From Methanosarcinaceae archaeon (GTDB taxonomy: Archaea > Halobacteriota > Methanosarcinia > Methanosarcinales > Methanosarcinaceae), in assembly GCA_030611265.1 (NCBI GenBank), contig JAUWQD010000025.1, forward strand, positions 1-36,319: 36,319 nucleotides of DNA, in the 5' to 3' direction. Within the stretch, counting starts at the first letter, position 1, and each line of letters starts with the position of its first letter. Both the position numbers and the translations under genes were made by a program. Below, in pieces: positions 24,566-32,487 of the stretch. The notes beneath the pieces were generated by a model. It saw only the letters and a list, made by a program, of their open reading frames with translations, made no database searches and had not been told where the DNA came from.

Positions 24566-25402
24566 TTAATGGTTCCCTGTAACTTTTTGAACAACATTGT
24601 GCAGTCGTTCAGTTATCAATTGCCATAACCCGTCTATCAATTCTAATAGTTCGGGCAATATCTTCAGTACCGCATAGGCTATGAAAAAGAGTGCAATCCC
24701 TGATCCTGCTTTTGCAATTATGTGGTGTGCAATATCGAAACTGTTGGCGCCAAACCATTGTTCCCCGTATGCGATTATGACAAACACATCGCGTATAAGA
24801 TTTAAGCCATATATAACTGGCACAGATACTAAAAAAGCAGTTGCAAGACGCTTTGTTGGTGCATTTACAGAAATAATCAAGCCTGTGAATAATGCAATGC
24901 TCTCTATCGCAGTGCAGGCTAAGATAATCTTAACCCTGTATCCATTAAGTGATATCATGTCCCATGATTCGCGCAGCGCCGGATAATTCAATAGGTTAAG
25001 CATCCACATAACCTGATTTGTGACCTCAGAGATGATCCACGTATTCAGCGTGGGCATCTGTGCAAAAGGGAAATAGAACAGTGCTCCAATTGCGGTTGCA
25101 CTGGTTGCCATTGAGGTGACGTTAACAGTACTACCGATGGTGAGTTCGGTGTTTTGATAATCTTTAAAATATCCTTTTACCATAGAGTGTGCTAACATAA
25201 GACAAAATGCCGCAACTGTGAGTGTTAAGACTACGTTGACATAATCGTTGATCCCAAGGTAATGAATTGGCTGGTATGTCCAGTGTATGGAAAAAAATCC
25301 CCATCCGAGTCCGCCAATCAAATTACGGATCGTTTGGCGTTTTGGGAGAATCGAAGATATAACCATCAACGCAACTGCTATCCATATTACATTTTCCATC
25401 AT
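24566..25402 (-). CDS. artA: Archaeosortase A-like transpeptidase
   Basis: A 278-residue multispan membrane protein. The catalytic triad of exosortase/archaeosortases is visible: cysteine in ILACTAIESIALFTGL, arginine in GLNLIRDVFVIIAYG and histidine in FDIAHHIIAKAGSGIA. ArtA cleaves PGF-CTERM tails of surface proteins and attaches them to archaeal lipid; in Haloferax this depends on PssA and the decarboxylase, which are encoded immediately downstream here. No protein in the window carries a PGF-CTERM tail. ATG 25402 or 25399 starts the gene. Confidence 0.88.
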   Translation of the reverse strand: MMENVIWIAVALMVISSILPKRQTIRNLIGGLGWGFFSIHWTYQPIHYLGINDYVNVVLTLTVAAFCLMLAHSMVKGYFKDYQNTELTIGSTVNVTSMATSATAIGALFYFPFAQMPTLNTWIISEVTNQVMWMLNLLNYPALRESWDMISLNGYRVKIILACTAIESIALFTGLIISVNAPTKRLATAFLVSVPVIYGLNLIRDVFVIIAYGEQWFGANSFDIAHHIIAKAGSGIALFFIAYAVLKILPELLELIDGLWQLITERLHNVVQKVTGNH

Positions 25403-25469
25403 TTTTTAAGCACCTTTTAATAGGTATTTCTCTTATAATATAGATTATTCGTATAAAGGTTTTGTTCGA

Positions 25470-25886
25470 ATGGTGCCTATTACCCCAAAATTGACTGTTG
25501 ATGCCGTAATAATCTTAAATGGTAAGATTGTACTCATCAAGAGAAAGAACCCGCCGTATCAGGGCAATTTTGCATTACCAGGAGGTTTTGTAGAAATTAG
25601 CGAGACCACTGAAGAGGCGACTGTGCGCGAAGTGCATGAGGAAACGGGTCTTTCAATAAAAATCATTAAGTTACTTGGCGTATATTCTGACCCATTGCGC
25701 GACCCGCGCGGACATACGGTGTCAATTTGTTACCTTGTATCCGGCGAAGGCGAACCAAAGGCAGATTCGGATGCAGAGGATATCGGACTTTTTGATATTA
25801 CAGATATGCCACAAATGGCGTTTGACCATAATATGATAATAGATCATGCAAGAGATGATATTGATGCAATTTTGTCCAAAATGTAA
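25470..25886 (+). CDS. Nudix hydrolase (ADP-ribose pyrophosphatase-like)
   Basis: A 138-residue Nudix protein with an exact box: G-x5-E-x7-REVHEETGL, within ALPGGFVEISETTEEATV. LLGVYSDPLRDPRGHTVSIC is typical of ADP-ribose pyrophosphatases and related nucleotide-clearing enzymes. The exact substrate cannot be read from the sequence. It is divergent from artA and overlaps the TFS gene by 23 bases. Confidence 0.85.
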   Translation: MVPITPKLTVDAVIILNGKIVLIKRKNPPYQGNFALPGGFVEISETTEEATVREVHEETGLSIKIIKLLGVYSDPLRDPRGHTVSICYLVSGEGEPKADSDAEDIGLFDITDMPQMAFDHNMIIDHARDDIDAILSKM

Positions 25887-26178
25887 AAGTATGATGTTTC
25901 CGGCGAAAGGCGGATTGGAATGTAAGAAATGCGGTCATGTGCTGGATAAAAAGGAAAAAGGTGAAGCCCTTGTTTCCAAATCCAAGCGAGATGAACGCGA
26001 GGTGATCGTTCTTGACAATAACGAAGCTCAAGGTCTTCCTACGACGCAAATACGGTGTCCAAAATGCGAGCACAATGTTGCATACTGGTGGTTGCGGCAA
26101 CTCCGGTCGGCCGATGAATCGGAAACACGTTTTTTAAAATGCGTCAAGTGCAGTACAACATGGCGTGAATACGACTGA
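25864..26178 (+). CDS. Transcription factor S (TFIIS-like)
   Basis: A 104-residue protein that rescues backtracked archaeal RNA polymerase by stimulating transcript cleavage. The N-terminal zinc ribbon is MQFCPKCKSMMFPA ... CKKCG and the C-terminal one RCPKCEHNVAYWWLRQLRSA ... CVKCSTTWREYD. The acidic tip DES replaces the usual DE(A/P), keeping the two acidic catalytic residues close. ATG 25864 is chosen because the first zinc ribbon follows at once. It overlaps the Nudix gene and precedes pcna. Confidence 0.92.
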   Translation: MQFCPKCKSMMFPAKGGLECKKCGHVLDKKEKGEALVSKSKRDEREVIVLDNNEAQGLPTTQIRCPKCEHNVAYWWLRQLRSADESETRFLKCVKCSTTWREYD

Positions 26179-26211
26179 GAATGTTGATAAATAGTATTGC
26201 AACTCTTACGA

Positions 26212-26254
26212 GAAAAATCTCCCTCCGGTCGATTTGACTCGAACTATATATTTA
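26212..26254 (+). promoter_or_regulatory. 43 bp promoter box shared with the cfbB/cbiA gene
   Basis: This block upstream of pcna matches the minus strand of 29608-29650 at 36 of 43 positions. The core CCGGTCGAWTTGACTCGAAC is followed in both by TATATA. The core holds an imperfect inverted repeat, GGTCGA-N6-TCGAAC, directly next to a TATA box, the position of a regulator site. A second TATA-like element (CTTATATAA) lies nearer pcna at about 26285-26293. Confidence 0.6.
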
Positions 26255-26344
26255 AAAAATATACACTATGGAAAAACAAGGACACTTATATAACTTAATG
26301 GACATAATGAAGTTGAAATTCAAATTATTTGACGGAGAATTTAC

Positions 26345-27082
26345 ATGTTCAAGGCAACAATTGATGCAAATCTTCTAAAGGATTCGATCGAATCATTATC
26401 GGTACTTGTCGATGAGGCAAGGTTCAGGATATCTCCAGAAGGAATCGCAGTAAGAGCTGTGGATCCTGCAAACGTTGCAATGGTCAGCTTTGACTTACCA
26501 GCCAGCGCATTTGATGGATTCGAGGCTGACGATTCTGAGATTGGGGTGGACCTTAACAAAGTGACTGATATTTTAGGTGTGATCGATAAAAACGAAAAGG
26601 TTTTGATGGAACTTGATGAGATGTCACAGAAACTCTTACTACAGATTGGGGGACTGTCATATACAATTTCATTACTTGACCCGTCAACGATCCGCGCTGA
26701 GCCAAAGATCCCGCAGTTAGAGTTGCCGGCAGAGGTGGTCTTAAATGGTACAGACCTGCGCAAGGCTATAAAGGCTGCTGAAAAGATCAGTGATCATATG
26801 TTGCTTGGTGTTGAAGGGGATGTATTTTTCATGGAAGCGGAAGGTGATACTGACCGTGTGAGGCTCGATATGCCACGCGACCAGTTGATCGATCTCAAGC
26901 CAGGTGATGCACGTTCTTTGTTCTCACTGGATTACCTCACAGATATCGCAAAACCTGCTTCAAAATCGAATGAAGTGACATTATCTCTCGGACTGGATTT
27001 CCCGATAAAGATCAATTTCGCGATCCCGAACAGCGATGGAAAAGTAGGATACTTGTTAGCACCAAGGATCGAGTCCGATTAA
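26345..27082 (+). CDS. pcna: DNA polymerase sliding clamp
   Basis: A 245-residue clamp that forms a trimeric ring and tethers polymerases, ligase and nucleases to DNA. MFKATIDANLLKDSIESLSV, FRISPEGIAVRAVDPANVAM (the family signature), the interdomain loop around ELPAEVVLNGTDLRKAIKAA and the C-terminal VGYLLAPRIESD are all present. Full length. GGAG at 26333-26336 precedes the ATG. It is cotranscribed with priL (four-base gap). Confidence 0.96.
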   Translation: MFKATIDANLLKDSIESLSVLVDEARFRISPEGIAVRAVDPANVAMVSFDLPASAFDGFEADDSEIGVDLNKVTDILGVIDKNEKVLMELDEMSQKLLLQIGGLSYTISLLDPSTIRAEPKIPQLELPAEVVLNGTDLRKAIKAAEKISDHMLLGVEGDVFFMEAEGDTDRVRLDMPRDQLIDLKPGDARSLFSLDYLTDIAKPASKSNEVTLSLGLDFPIKINFAIPNSDGKVGYLLAPRIESD

Positions 27083-27086
27083 GGGT

Positions 27087-28169
27087 ATGGATGACAGAGA
27101 CCTTGCATTATATCCATTTATTTCAGAGGCATCCGCTTATGTGGGTAGCCTCGGCTTTTCTCTTGATAAACTAATAACAGAACGCTCATTAAACACCGCG
27201 CGCGCGCGCGGCAAGGAACGTGTTATACAATCACTATCTGGGGAGATTGAAAAACCATTCTTTACAAGTTCCGACGAAGTATCCATATTGAATGAACTTC
27301 TATCATATCCGTTTGCAAGAATACTTGTTTCTTGCATTGACGATCCTTTTTTGATCCGCCGTTACACACTTGCAGAAGCGGTGGCTGCATACAAATTGCT
27401 AAAAACTCGTGATGTAGAGTTTTTACGTGATCTTGGAAATGATTTTGGTGTGGATGCCAAACCATCGGATTCTCACTTTGACATTGATTTTACGGATTAT
27501 ATCAAACTGGCAAGTTCAATGAAAGATCTCAAATGGAAGCTGGTAAACCGTAAACTTGACCGTGGAAATGTGCATATCGCAAAGGAAGAGTTTGCACGAC
27601 TTTTACAGGAAGCTGTGCGCGTGCGTATACAGGATTCACTCCCGATAGAAGTTCCGGAAAAGATACGCGAACTTTGCGCGCCTTATCTTAATGAAATAAA
27701 GACAATCCTTGATGAGCGCAAAACCGAATTTGGTGCTGGCGACTTCGAGGCTGTTGAGAGCGAACTGTTTCCACCATGCATTGCTCATGCCATTGCGAAC
27801 ACAATGGCAGGTGTCAACCTTGCGCATTCCATGCGGTTTGCTATGACATCGTTCTTACTGACAGTTGGGATGACGGTAGATGATATCATAAATATGTTCA
27901 ACATCTCGCCTGATTTTGACGCCGAAAAGACGCGGTACCAGATCGAGCACATATCCGGCTCTTCAGGCACGACATATACTCCTCCCTCATGTGATACCAT
28001 GAAAACCTACGGCAACTGTTATGGTGAGGATGAGTTGTGCAAGCGCATAAGCCATCCGTTGAACTATTACCGCAGGAAGTTGTGGTTCAAGAGCAGGGAT
28101 GAGAGGAAAGTTCAGGACGAGGGCAAGGGTGTGGATAAAAGTGAAGTTGCGGCTTCGGAACAAAAATGA
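27087..28169 (+). CDS. priL: DNA primase large subunit
   Basis: A 360-residue regulatory subunit of the archaeal primase that carries an iron-sulfur cluster. The four cluster cysteines are in LFPPCIAHA (about residue 230), PPSCDTMKTYGNCYG and DELCKRISHPLNYYRRKL. The N-terminal helical part starts DLALYPFISEASAYVGS. The last 20 residues are charged and not conserved. A GC-rich CGCGCGCGCG run at 27198-27210 encodes ARARG. It follows pcna by four bases. Confidence 0.92.
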   Translation: MDDRDLALYPFISEASAYVGSLGFSLDKLITERSLNTARARGKERVIQSLSGEIEKPFFTSSDEVSILNELLSYPFARILVSCIDDPFLIRRYTLAEAVAAYKLLKTRDVEFLRDLGNDFGVDAKPSDSHFDIDFTDYIKLASSMKDLKWKLVNRKLDRGNVHIAKEEFARLLQEAVRVRIQDSLPIEVPEKIRELCAPYLNEIKTILDERKTEFGAGDFEAVESELFPPCIAHAIANTMAGVNLAHSMRFAMTSFLLTVGMTVDDIINMFNISPDFDAEKTRYQIEHISGSSGTTYTPPSCDTMKTYGNCYGEDELCKRISHPLNYYRRKLWFKSRDERKVQDEGKGVDKSEVAASEQK

Positions 28170-28204
28170 TTTTTATATTTTTGTTTAGATGTTTTAACGC
28201 CAAG

Positions 28205-28227
28205 TTAATCCGCCTACGGCGGTTTAA
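28205..28227. terminator. Hairpin between convergent priL and cfbB/cbiA genes
   Basis: TTAATCCGCC-TAC-GGCGGTTTAA has 10-base arms with one mismatch and a 3-base loop, followed by a T-rich stretch. It lies between the stops of two convergent genes and could end both transcripts. A related CCGCC-GCA-GGCGG hairpin occurs at 35953-35965. Confidence 0.5.
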
Positions 28228-28266
28228 TTGGTTTTAGCACCAACTAAATAAATATACATTTATCAC

Positions 28267-29592
28267 TCACTTACGCCCGTATTTCCTGCACATGTCAACA
28301 AATCTCCCAACCGGAAACGTAGCCGGATGCGCATGCATGTAACTTGCCATTGAGTTGTGTTCGACAATCCCATCCATTCCGTTCTCAATTCCTTTTCCGC
28401 GCAGCATCTCGTATGCAAACCTGCTGTCACGCGCGCATTCTGTGAGCGAATAGTGGAACTCGTGTCCTCTGATAGTGCCTTTGACGAACGGCATGCCATT
28501 CCGCGCGCGTGCTTCGGTGTATCCGAGAGCCTGGAACCTGCCGGTCTGTCTGGTCTCTGCGGAGAACACGTCAGCCATGCGGTATGTTGTACCCTCTATT
28601 TCGTAGGAACTGCAAAGATATTGCAGACCGCCGCATTCGCCATATATTGGCATGCCGTCGGCAACGAGTTGCTTGAGGGCGCGCGTGGTTGATGACTTTT
28701 CGAGTTGTGCGATGTGAAGTTCGGGATACCCGCCTCCGAAATAAATGCCGTCAACATCAGGCAGTTCGCCGTTGAGCGGGCTGAAGAACTCAATTTGCGC
28801 GCCGTTCTGCTTGATGGAATCGAACATGTCCTGATAGTAGAAACAAAAGGCACTGTCAAGCGCCACGCCAATCTTCACATCCGGCACGGCAGAGTTATCC
28901 GGCTGCGGCGCGGGTTGCGGTGCGCGCGAGGTTTCAGCGACCGATATAACTGCATTGAGGTCGATGTTCGCCTCGATGAACTCCGCAAGGGCGCTAACAT
29001 CGCATTCATTTTCGGATGCCATGTGGAGTCCAAGGTGGCGCGAGGGGACTGTGAGATCCTTATTTCGCGGCAGTGTTCCGATGATTGGTATATCTGTGAG
29101 TGAATCTCTTAACAGGCGCGCGTGGCGCTCGCTTCCGACTTGGTTTAATATTACGCCTGCAACATTGACCTGTTTGTCAAATTCTGAGAAACCCTTGACG
29201 ATCGCAGCAGCACTTCGTGACATTCCGTGGACGTTAATCACAAGTATCACGGGTATGTCCAGTGATTTTGCCAAATGGGCAGAGCTTGCAATCTCTGTGG
29301 AGTCTACGCCATCGAATAATCCCATCACTCCCTCGATAACCGAGATGTCAGCCTTCCCTGACGTACGGGCGAATGTTTCACGTACACCCTTGACCCCCAT
29401 CATATAGGTGTCAAGATTTCGCGAAGGTACACCGCAGATGGCTGTGTGATGGATCGGGTCTATGTAATCGGGTCCGACCTTGTAGGGCTGGACCTTATAA
29501 TTGCGTTTTGTAAGGGCTGCCATGATTCCCATGGCTACTGTGGTTTTCCCGACTCCGCTATGTGTTCCTGCTATGAGTATTGCTTTTGTCAT
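28267..29592 (-). CDS. cfbB: Cobyrinate / Ni-sirohydrochlorin a,c-diamide synthase
   Basis: A 441-residue ATP- and glutamine-dependent amidase. N-terminal P-loop domain: AGTHSGVGKTTVAMGIM, YKVGPDYIDPIHHTAICG, VIEGVMGLFDG. C-terminal class I glutaminase: FGGGYPELHIAQL, nucleophile cysteine in YGECGGLQYLCSSYE and GHEFHYS. The same fold makes cobalamin (CbiA) and coenzyme F430 (CfbB); a methanogen-type host favours CfbB, but the two cannot be separated by eye and one enzyme may serve both. A proline-rich linker (RAPQPAPQPDN) joins the domains. The ATG at 29592 lies about 20 bases after the TATA of the shared promoter box. Confidence 0.8.
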   Translation of the reverse strand: MTKAILIAGTHSGVGKTTVAMGIMAALTKRNYKVQPYKVGPDYIDPIHHTAICGVPSRNLDTYMMGVKGVRETFARTSGKADISVIEGVMGLFDGVDSTEIASSAHLAKSLDIPVILVINVHGMSRSAAAIVKGFSEFDKQVNVAGVILNQVGSERHARLLRDSLTDIPIIGTLPRNKDLTVPSRHLGLHMASENECDVSALAEFIEANIDLNAVISVAETSRAPQPAPQPDNSAVPDVKIGVALDSAFCFYYQDMFDSIKQNGAQIEFFSPLNGELPDVDGIYFGGGYPELHIAQLEKSSTTRALKQLVADGMPIYGECGGLQYLCSSYEIEGTTYRMADVFSAETRQTGRFQALGYTEARARNGMPFVKGTIRGHEFHYSLTECARDSRFAYEMLRGKGIENGMDGIVEHNSMASYMHAHPATFPVGRFVDMCRKYGRK

Positions 29593-29607
29593 AATATATT
29601 ATTTATA

Positions 29608-29650
29608 GAATTATATAGTTCGAGTCAATTCGACCGGTGGGGGAATTTTG
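29608..29650 (-). promoter_or_regulatory. 43 bp promoter box shared with pcna
   Basis: The minus strand contains CCGGTCGAATTGACTCGAAC followed by TATATAAT, 36/43 identical to the block at 26212-26254. With the TATA box about 20-25 bases before the ATG at 29592, the transcript is probably leaderless and the box is its upstream control element. Confidence 0.6.
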
Positions 29651-29722
29651 TTGTTGTTGCTGATAAATTGGATTGATTTGATATATATCATGTGATGATA
29701 TGACGTTGTCTGCATGTCTATT

Positions 29723-29760
29723 CGACTTTGTGTATGATGTACATCCTGTGTACAAAGTCG
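29723..29760. promoter_or_regulatory. Inverted repeat upstream of moaA
   Basis: CGACTTTGT (29723-29731) and ACAAAGTCG (29752-29760) are perfect arms, with further pairing inside (GTA/TGTAC). The site lies about 75 bases before the moaA ATG. Shorter related words (ACACACAAAG, TGTGTGTACACA) occur closer to the gene. It could be a regulator site or an RNA hairpin. Confidence 0.35.
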
Positions 29761-29834
29761 GGCAATAATTCAACTCTACACACAAAGCCAGCCTATTCAA
29801 AATAGTTAAATAGATATTGTGTGTGTACACAGCC

Positions 29835-30758
29835 ATGAATTCAACCTCCGGACCGGATGCACAAAACGTTCTTACCGATAAATTCGGGCGCACGGTGACA
29901 AGCCTCAGGATGTCCATCACAAATCGCTGCAATTATGATTGTATCTATTGTCATCATGAAGGCGATACAACCAGCAGTGGGGAGATGTCGGTTGAAACTA
30001 TATCAAATATCGTACACGCCGCGTCTACTATGGGTGTTAATAAGGTAAAGTTCTCAGGTGGTGAGCCACTTATGCGGAAAGATTTTGAAGACATCTTGTC
30101 TTCGCTCCCAAAACTGCGAGATGTGTCTGTAACTACGAATGGATCATTCCTAAAAGGGCGAGCGCAGGATCTTAAAGATGCAGGACTTGACCGTGTAAAC
30201 ATTAGTCTTGATTCACTTGACCCGAATGTGTACCGTTTTATTACAAACAGCACCCATAATATGTTGAACGGTGTTCTTGATGGAATTCACAGTGCAGTTG
30301 ATGCAGGGCTTACGCCTGTGAAATTAAATATGGTGCTGCTCAAAGGGGTAAATGATAATGAGATCGACGACATGCTTGATTTTACACGGACGTACGATGG
30401 TCAGGTGATTTTACAGCTCATTGAGCTAATGGATTTTAATGATGTTTCTGAGTACCAGATAGATGCAAATTCTGTTGAGGATGATCTAACCTTGCGCGCA
30501 GATGAGATTAGGGTAAGAACAATGCATCGCAGGAAAAAATTTATAATCGATAGTGCGGAAGTGGAACTTGTACGTCCGGTGGATAATTCGGAGTTTTGTG
30601 CTAACTGCAACCGACTAAGGGTGACGGCGGACGGCAAACTTAAACCATGCTTGTTGGTGAATGATAACCTTGTTGATGTAAATGGTATGTCTTTGGAGGA
30701 AATACCACAAATGCTAAAACATGCAGTTAGTATACGTGTACCGTATTGTAGGAATTGA
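29835..30758 (+). CDS. moaA: GTP 3',8-cyclase
   Basis: A radical SAM enzyme that starts molybdenum/tungsten cofactor synthesis by rearranging GTP. The N-terminal cluster motif is in ITNRCNYDCIYCHHEG, and KFSGGEPLMRKDFEDIL and VNISLDSLDPNVYRFI are conserved. The second cluster is C-x2-C-x13-C in FCANCNRLRVTADGKLKPCL. The 307 residues end at IRVPYCRN, short of the GG ending seen in many bacterial forms. ATG 29835 is chosen; the TTG at 29817 would precede it by six residues. Confidence 0.92.
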   Translation: MNSTSGPDAQNVLTDKFGRTVTSLRMSITNRCNYDCIYCHHEGDTTSSGEMSVETISNIVHAASTMGVNKVKFSGGEPLMRKDFEDILSSLPKLRDVSVTTNGSFLKGRAQDLKDAGLDRVNISLDSLDPNVYRFITNSTHNMLNGVLDGIHSAVDAGLTPVKLNMVLLKGVNDNEIDDMLDFTRTYDGQVILQLIELMDFNDVSEYQIDANSVEDDLTLRADEIRVRTMHRRKKFIIDSAEVELVRPVDNSEFCANCNRLRVTADGKLKPCLLVNDNLVDVNGMSLEEIPQMLKHAVSIRVPYCRN

Positions 30759-30785
30759 GAAAGGAAAATAATGGAGTGATTAATT

Positions 30786-30935
30786 ATGGAAATTGAACTT
30801 ACAATTGATGGTGAAAAGATTGTTATGAATGATTTTGTACAGAAGGTACTTGGCAATATTGTTGCGGGGGCAGTTGAGCCTTTGCATGGGGTAGGGGATA
30901 GCTGGAGTGATGTATCTCTTAAGATCAAGCAGTAG
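30786..30935 (+). CDS. Small conserved-looking protein, 49 residues
   Basis: MEIELTIDGEKIVMNDFVQK, then VLGNIVAGAVEPLHGVGDSW, then SDVSLKIKQ. The pattern of a strand, a turn, an NxFVxxVLGNIVxGxVxxLxGV helix and a final strand resembles small archaeal proteins of unknown function that I know only from general pattern. GGAGTG precedes the ATG by about ten bases. It lies 27 bases behind moaA and may be cotranscribed with it. Confidence 0.6.
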   Translation: MEIELTIDGEKIVMNDFVQKVLGNIVAGAVEPLHGVGDSWSDVSLKIKQ

Positions 30936-31021
30936 TTGTAAAAATATAATTCACCTAATTACTCTTTTTGGTATGAAAATACCATAATTTTCATGCTCGT
31001 GGGTGTCCCCATGGGTCATGA

Positions 31022-31190
31022 ATGTTTCTTCTAAAGGCATCACAGGATGAACTAATACTGGATAAGTTGCTGGATGATAATGATTTCGCTGACGAAGTGT
31101 GGGGCTTCCATGCACAACATGCAGCTAAAAAGTTGCGCAACAAATTTCCGAATGCACCAACTATTTCTGGTAACAAGATCACTCTGCAAG
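31022..31190 (+). pseudogene. HEPN domain N-terminal remnant
   Basis: SQDELILDKLLDDNDFADEV followed by WGFHAQHAAKKLRNKF resembles the first two helices of HEPN proteins (usually FHAQQAAEKALKA), which often act as RNase toxins beside nucleotidyltransferases. The domain is cut after about 45 residues and runs into the 3' end of the zinc ribbon gene on the other strand. No partner gene remains. Confidence 0.5.
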
Positions 31191-31331
31191 TCTCGTCGGA
31201 CAAAGCCCTCTACCAACTTTCCTGACCGTGCCGCATTCAGTACACTTGATCTCAAGTGCACCGGAACCGGTCAGGATCAGACGCATCATACTGTTCCCGC
31301 ATTGGCAAGCAAATTCCTTTTCCTCACTCAT
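31179..31331 (-). CDS. Small zinc ribbon protein
   Basis: A 50-residue protein, MSEEKEFACQCGNSMMRLIL and GALEIKCTECGTVRKVG, with a CxC...CxxC zinc site. The last dozen residues (RGLCPTRLAE) come from the HEPN remnant in antisense, so the natural end may have been replaced. A TATA-like GAAATATATTATC lies upstream on the minus strand. Function unknown. Confidence 0.55.
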   Translation of the reverse strand: MSEEKEFACQCGNSMMRLILTGSGALEIKCTECGTVRKVGRGLCPTRLAE

Positions 31332-31380
31332 AATTGTATTGTTTCCTTGATAATATATTTCGCTTGCGGTGAACTGGAGA

Positions 31381-31671
31381 ATGATTAAGAAAGGTAAGGC
31401 GAGATCAAAATTCCTTGGTGTAAGCAACATAAAACCACATAAAATATCATCATATCTCCATCAACCTGACCCATATTTCAAGTTCCTTGACCCAAGCGGT
31501 GCTGAGATTGGCACGGTGACAAAAAAGTGAGCAGGTATTGGTAAGGAGATGTTCACGACTGCCGACCCTTATATGATCTCGATCGATGAGACGAAATCCG
31601 ACCACAAGACAAATATGATGTTGCTTGCGGCGGGGTTGGCAATTGATATTGTTTTTAAGGAGAGGCAATAA
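31381..31671 (+). pseudogene. LURP-one/scramblase-like fragment with an in-frame TGA
   Basis: The frame reads YFKFLDPSGAEIGTVTKK, then TGA (31528-31530), then in the same frame AGIGKEMFTTADPYMISIDE and KTNMMLLAAGLAIDIVFKER and a stop. This is the order seen in LURP-one-related/phospholipid-scramblase-like proteins, where a tryptophan follows the KK. The N-terminal half is missing, so the TGA is one lesion of an already broken gene. Confidence 0.55.
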
Positions 31672-31680
31672 GGGGTCAGG

Positions 31681-31723
31681 ATTGAATACAAATTGTATTC
31701 GAGTGGATACAATCTGTGTTCAA
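31681..31723. repeat. Inverted repeat beyond the end of ptuB
   Basis: GAATACAA-A-TTGTATTC is a perfect 8-base palindrome, and the wider ATTGAATACAAATTGTATTC pairs with GATACAATCTGTGTTCAAT to its right with a few mismatches. It lies between the LURP-one remnant and the ptuB stop and may act as a terminator for either. Confidence 0.4.
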
Positions 31724-31773
31724 TATTTTTCGAAACTACATGGTCATAAATAATACTCAAAGAACATTCACCA

Positions 31774-32487
31774 TTATACCTGACCTCCTGGGCGCTGAAG
31801 GGGCATTCCGCTATGGTCAAAACAGTCTTCTGCTGTTCCTGCCAAAGCTTTTATGAATCGATTAAGCATATCCGAATCGTCTCGAAATACAGTCATCCAA
31901 ATGCTCCAATAAGCATGTCCAGTCATTGTATCTACTATTTGTTCACGAAAATCATCATAATCATTTCGAGAAAGGCGTTCTTTGGCTCGAACGGCAATGT
32001 TCCAAATTTCTCTGCGGTTTATCCATCGACGATCAGAAGCTTTCGGGTTATTAAGTGGATGGTTGTCCAATCCTGTTAGTTTAATGGTTGCATTTGCTTT
32101 ACTCTGTAACTCCAAACTCAGCTCATTAGAAGGCGTTATTATCCCACCCTCTGAGTACGTAAATGCACGAAACGTGTTATCAATGTCAGGCCAGAAGTAA
32201 TCGTCCAGAATAACATCTTTGTTGCTTTTTGTTGAATTGCAGTTTACACATGCCAGAAGAAAATTATGCCAATCTAACTCACGTTCCTGAATATTCTCAT
32301 TTGATCCTTCAGGTTTCTTTGGCTTCACATGCTCAACAGCTAACGATGAATCTAAATGCATTTCACAATAGGAGCAGGTTTCCCCAAGCCTTTCTATAAG
32401 TTTCCCTCGTGCATCCTGATATTCATTAAAATTGATTTCGTTCCCAGATTCATCAGTCGGAATAGGACCTCTGCTGACTGGACGCAC
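31774..32487 (-). CDS. ptuB: HNH endonuclease of a Septu-type system (PtuB-like)
   Basis: A 237-residue HNH nuclease of the kind paired with PtuA in Septu systems and in retron effectors (TIGR02646-like). The HNH core is CSYCEMHLDSSLAVEHVKPK and DWHNFLLACVNCNSTKSNKD, with two CxxC zinc pairs, the H of EHVKPK and the final H-N. The C-terminal half is helical and lacks known motifs. It starts with GTG, overlapping the ptuA stop by one base (TAGTG), so the two are translationally coupled. Intact. It is expected to cut DNA or tRNA when released or activated by the ATPase. Confidence 0.85.
   Translation of the reverse strand: MRPVSRGPIPTDESGNEINFNEYQDARGKLIERLGETCSYCEMHLDSSLAVEHVKPKKPEGSNENIQERELDWHNFLLACVNCNSTKSNKDVILDDYFWPDIDNTFRAFTYSEGGIITPSNELSLELQSKANATIKLTGLDNHPLNNPKASDRRWINRREIWNIAVRAKERLSRNDYDDFREQIVDTMTGHAYWSIWMTVFRDDSDMLNRFIKALAGTAEDCFDHSGMPLQRPGGQV

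Noticed and set aside
23925-24569. Long plus-strand open frame of 214 codons.
   Set aside because: It is the antisense shadow of the archaetidylserine decarboxylase gene, which has clear family motifs.
26222-26245. The shared promoter box contains TTCGA words like a tRNA T-arm.
   Set aside because: No acceptor or anticodon arms can be built around it on either strand, at either of the two copies.
26271-26293. AAGGACACTTATA in the pcna promoter is shared with the MITE at 6329-6443.
   Set aside because: The match is about 13 bases and does not extend. A match of this size is expected by chance within 36 kb; it is probably just a TATA-like region.
31528-31530. In-frame TGA in the LURP-one fragment as selenocysteine or tryptophan recoding.
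   Set aside because: The gene lacks its N-terminal half, no SECIS-like hairpin was recognised, and family members carry tryptophan here; TGA acts as a normal stop in other genes of the window.
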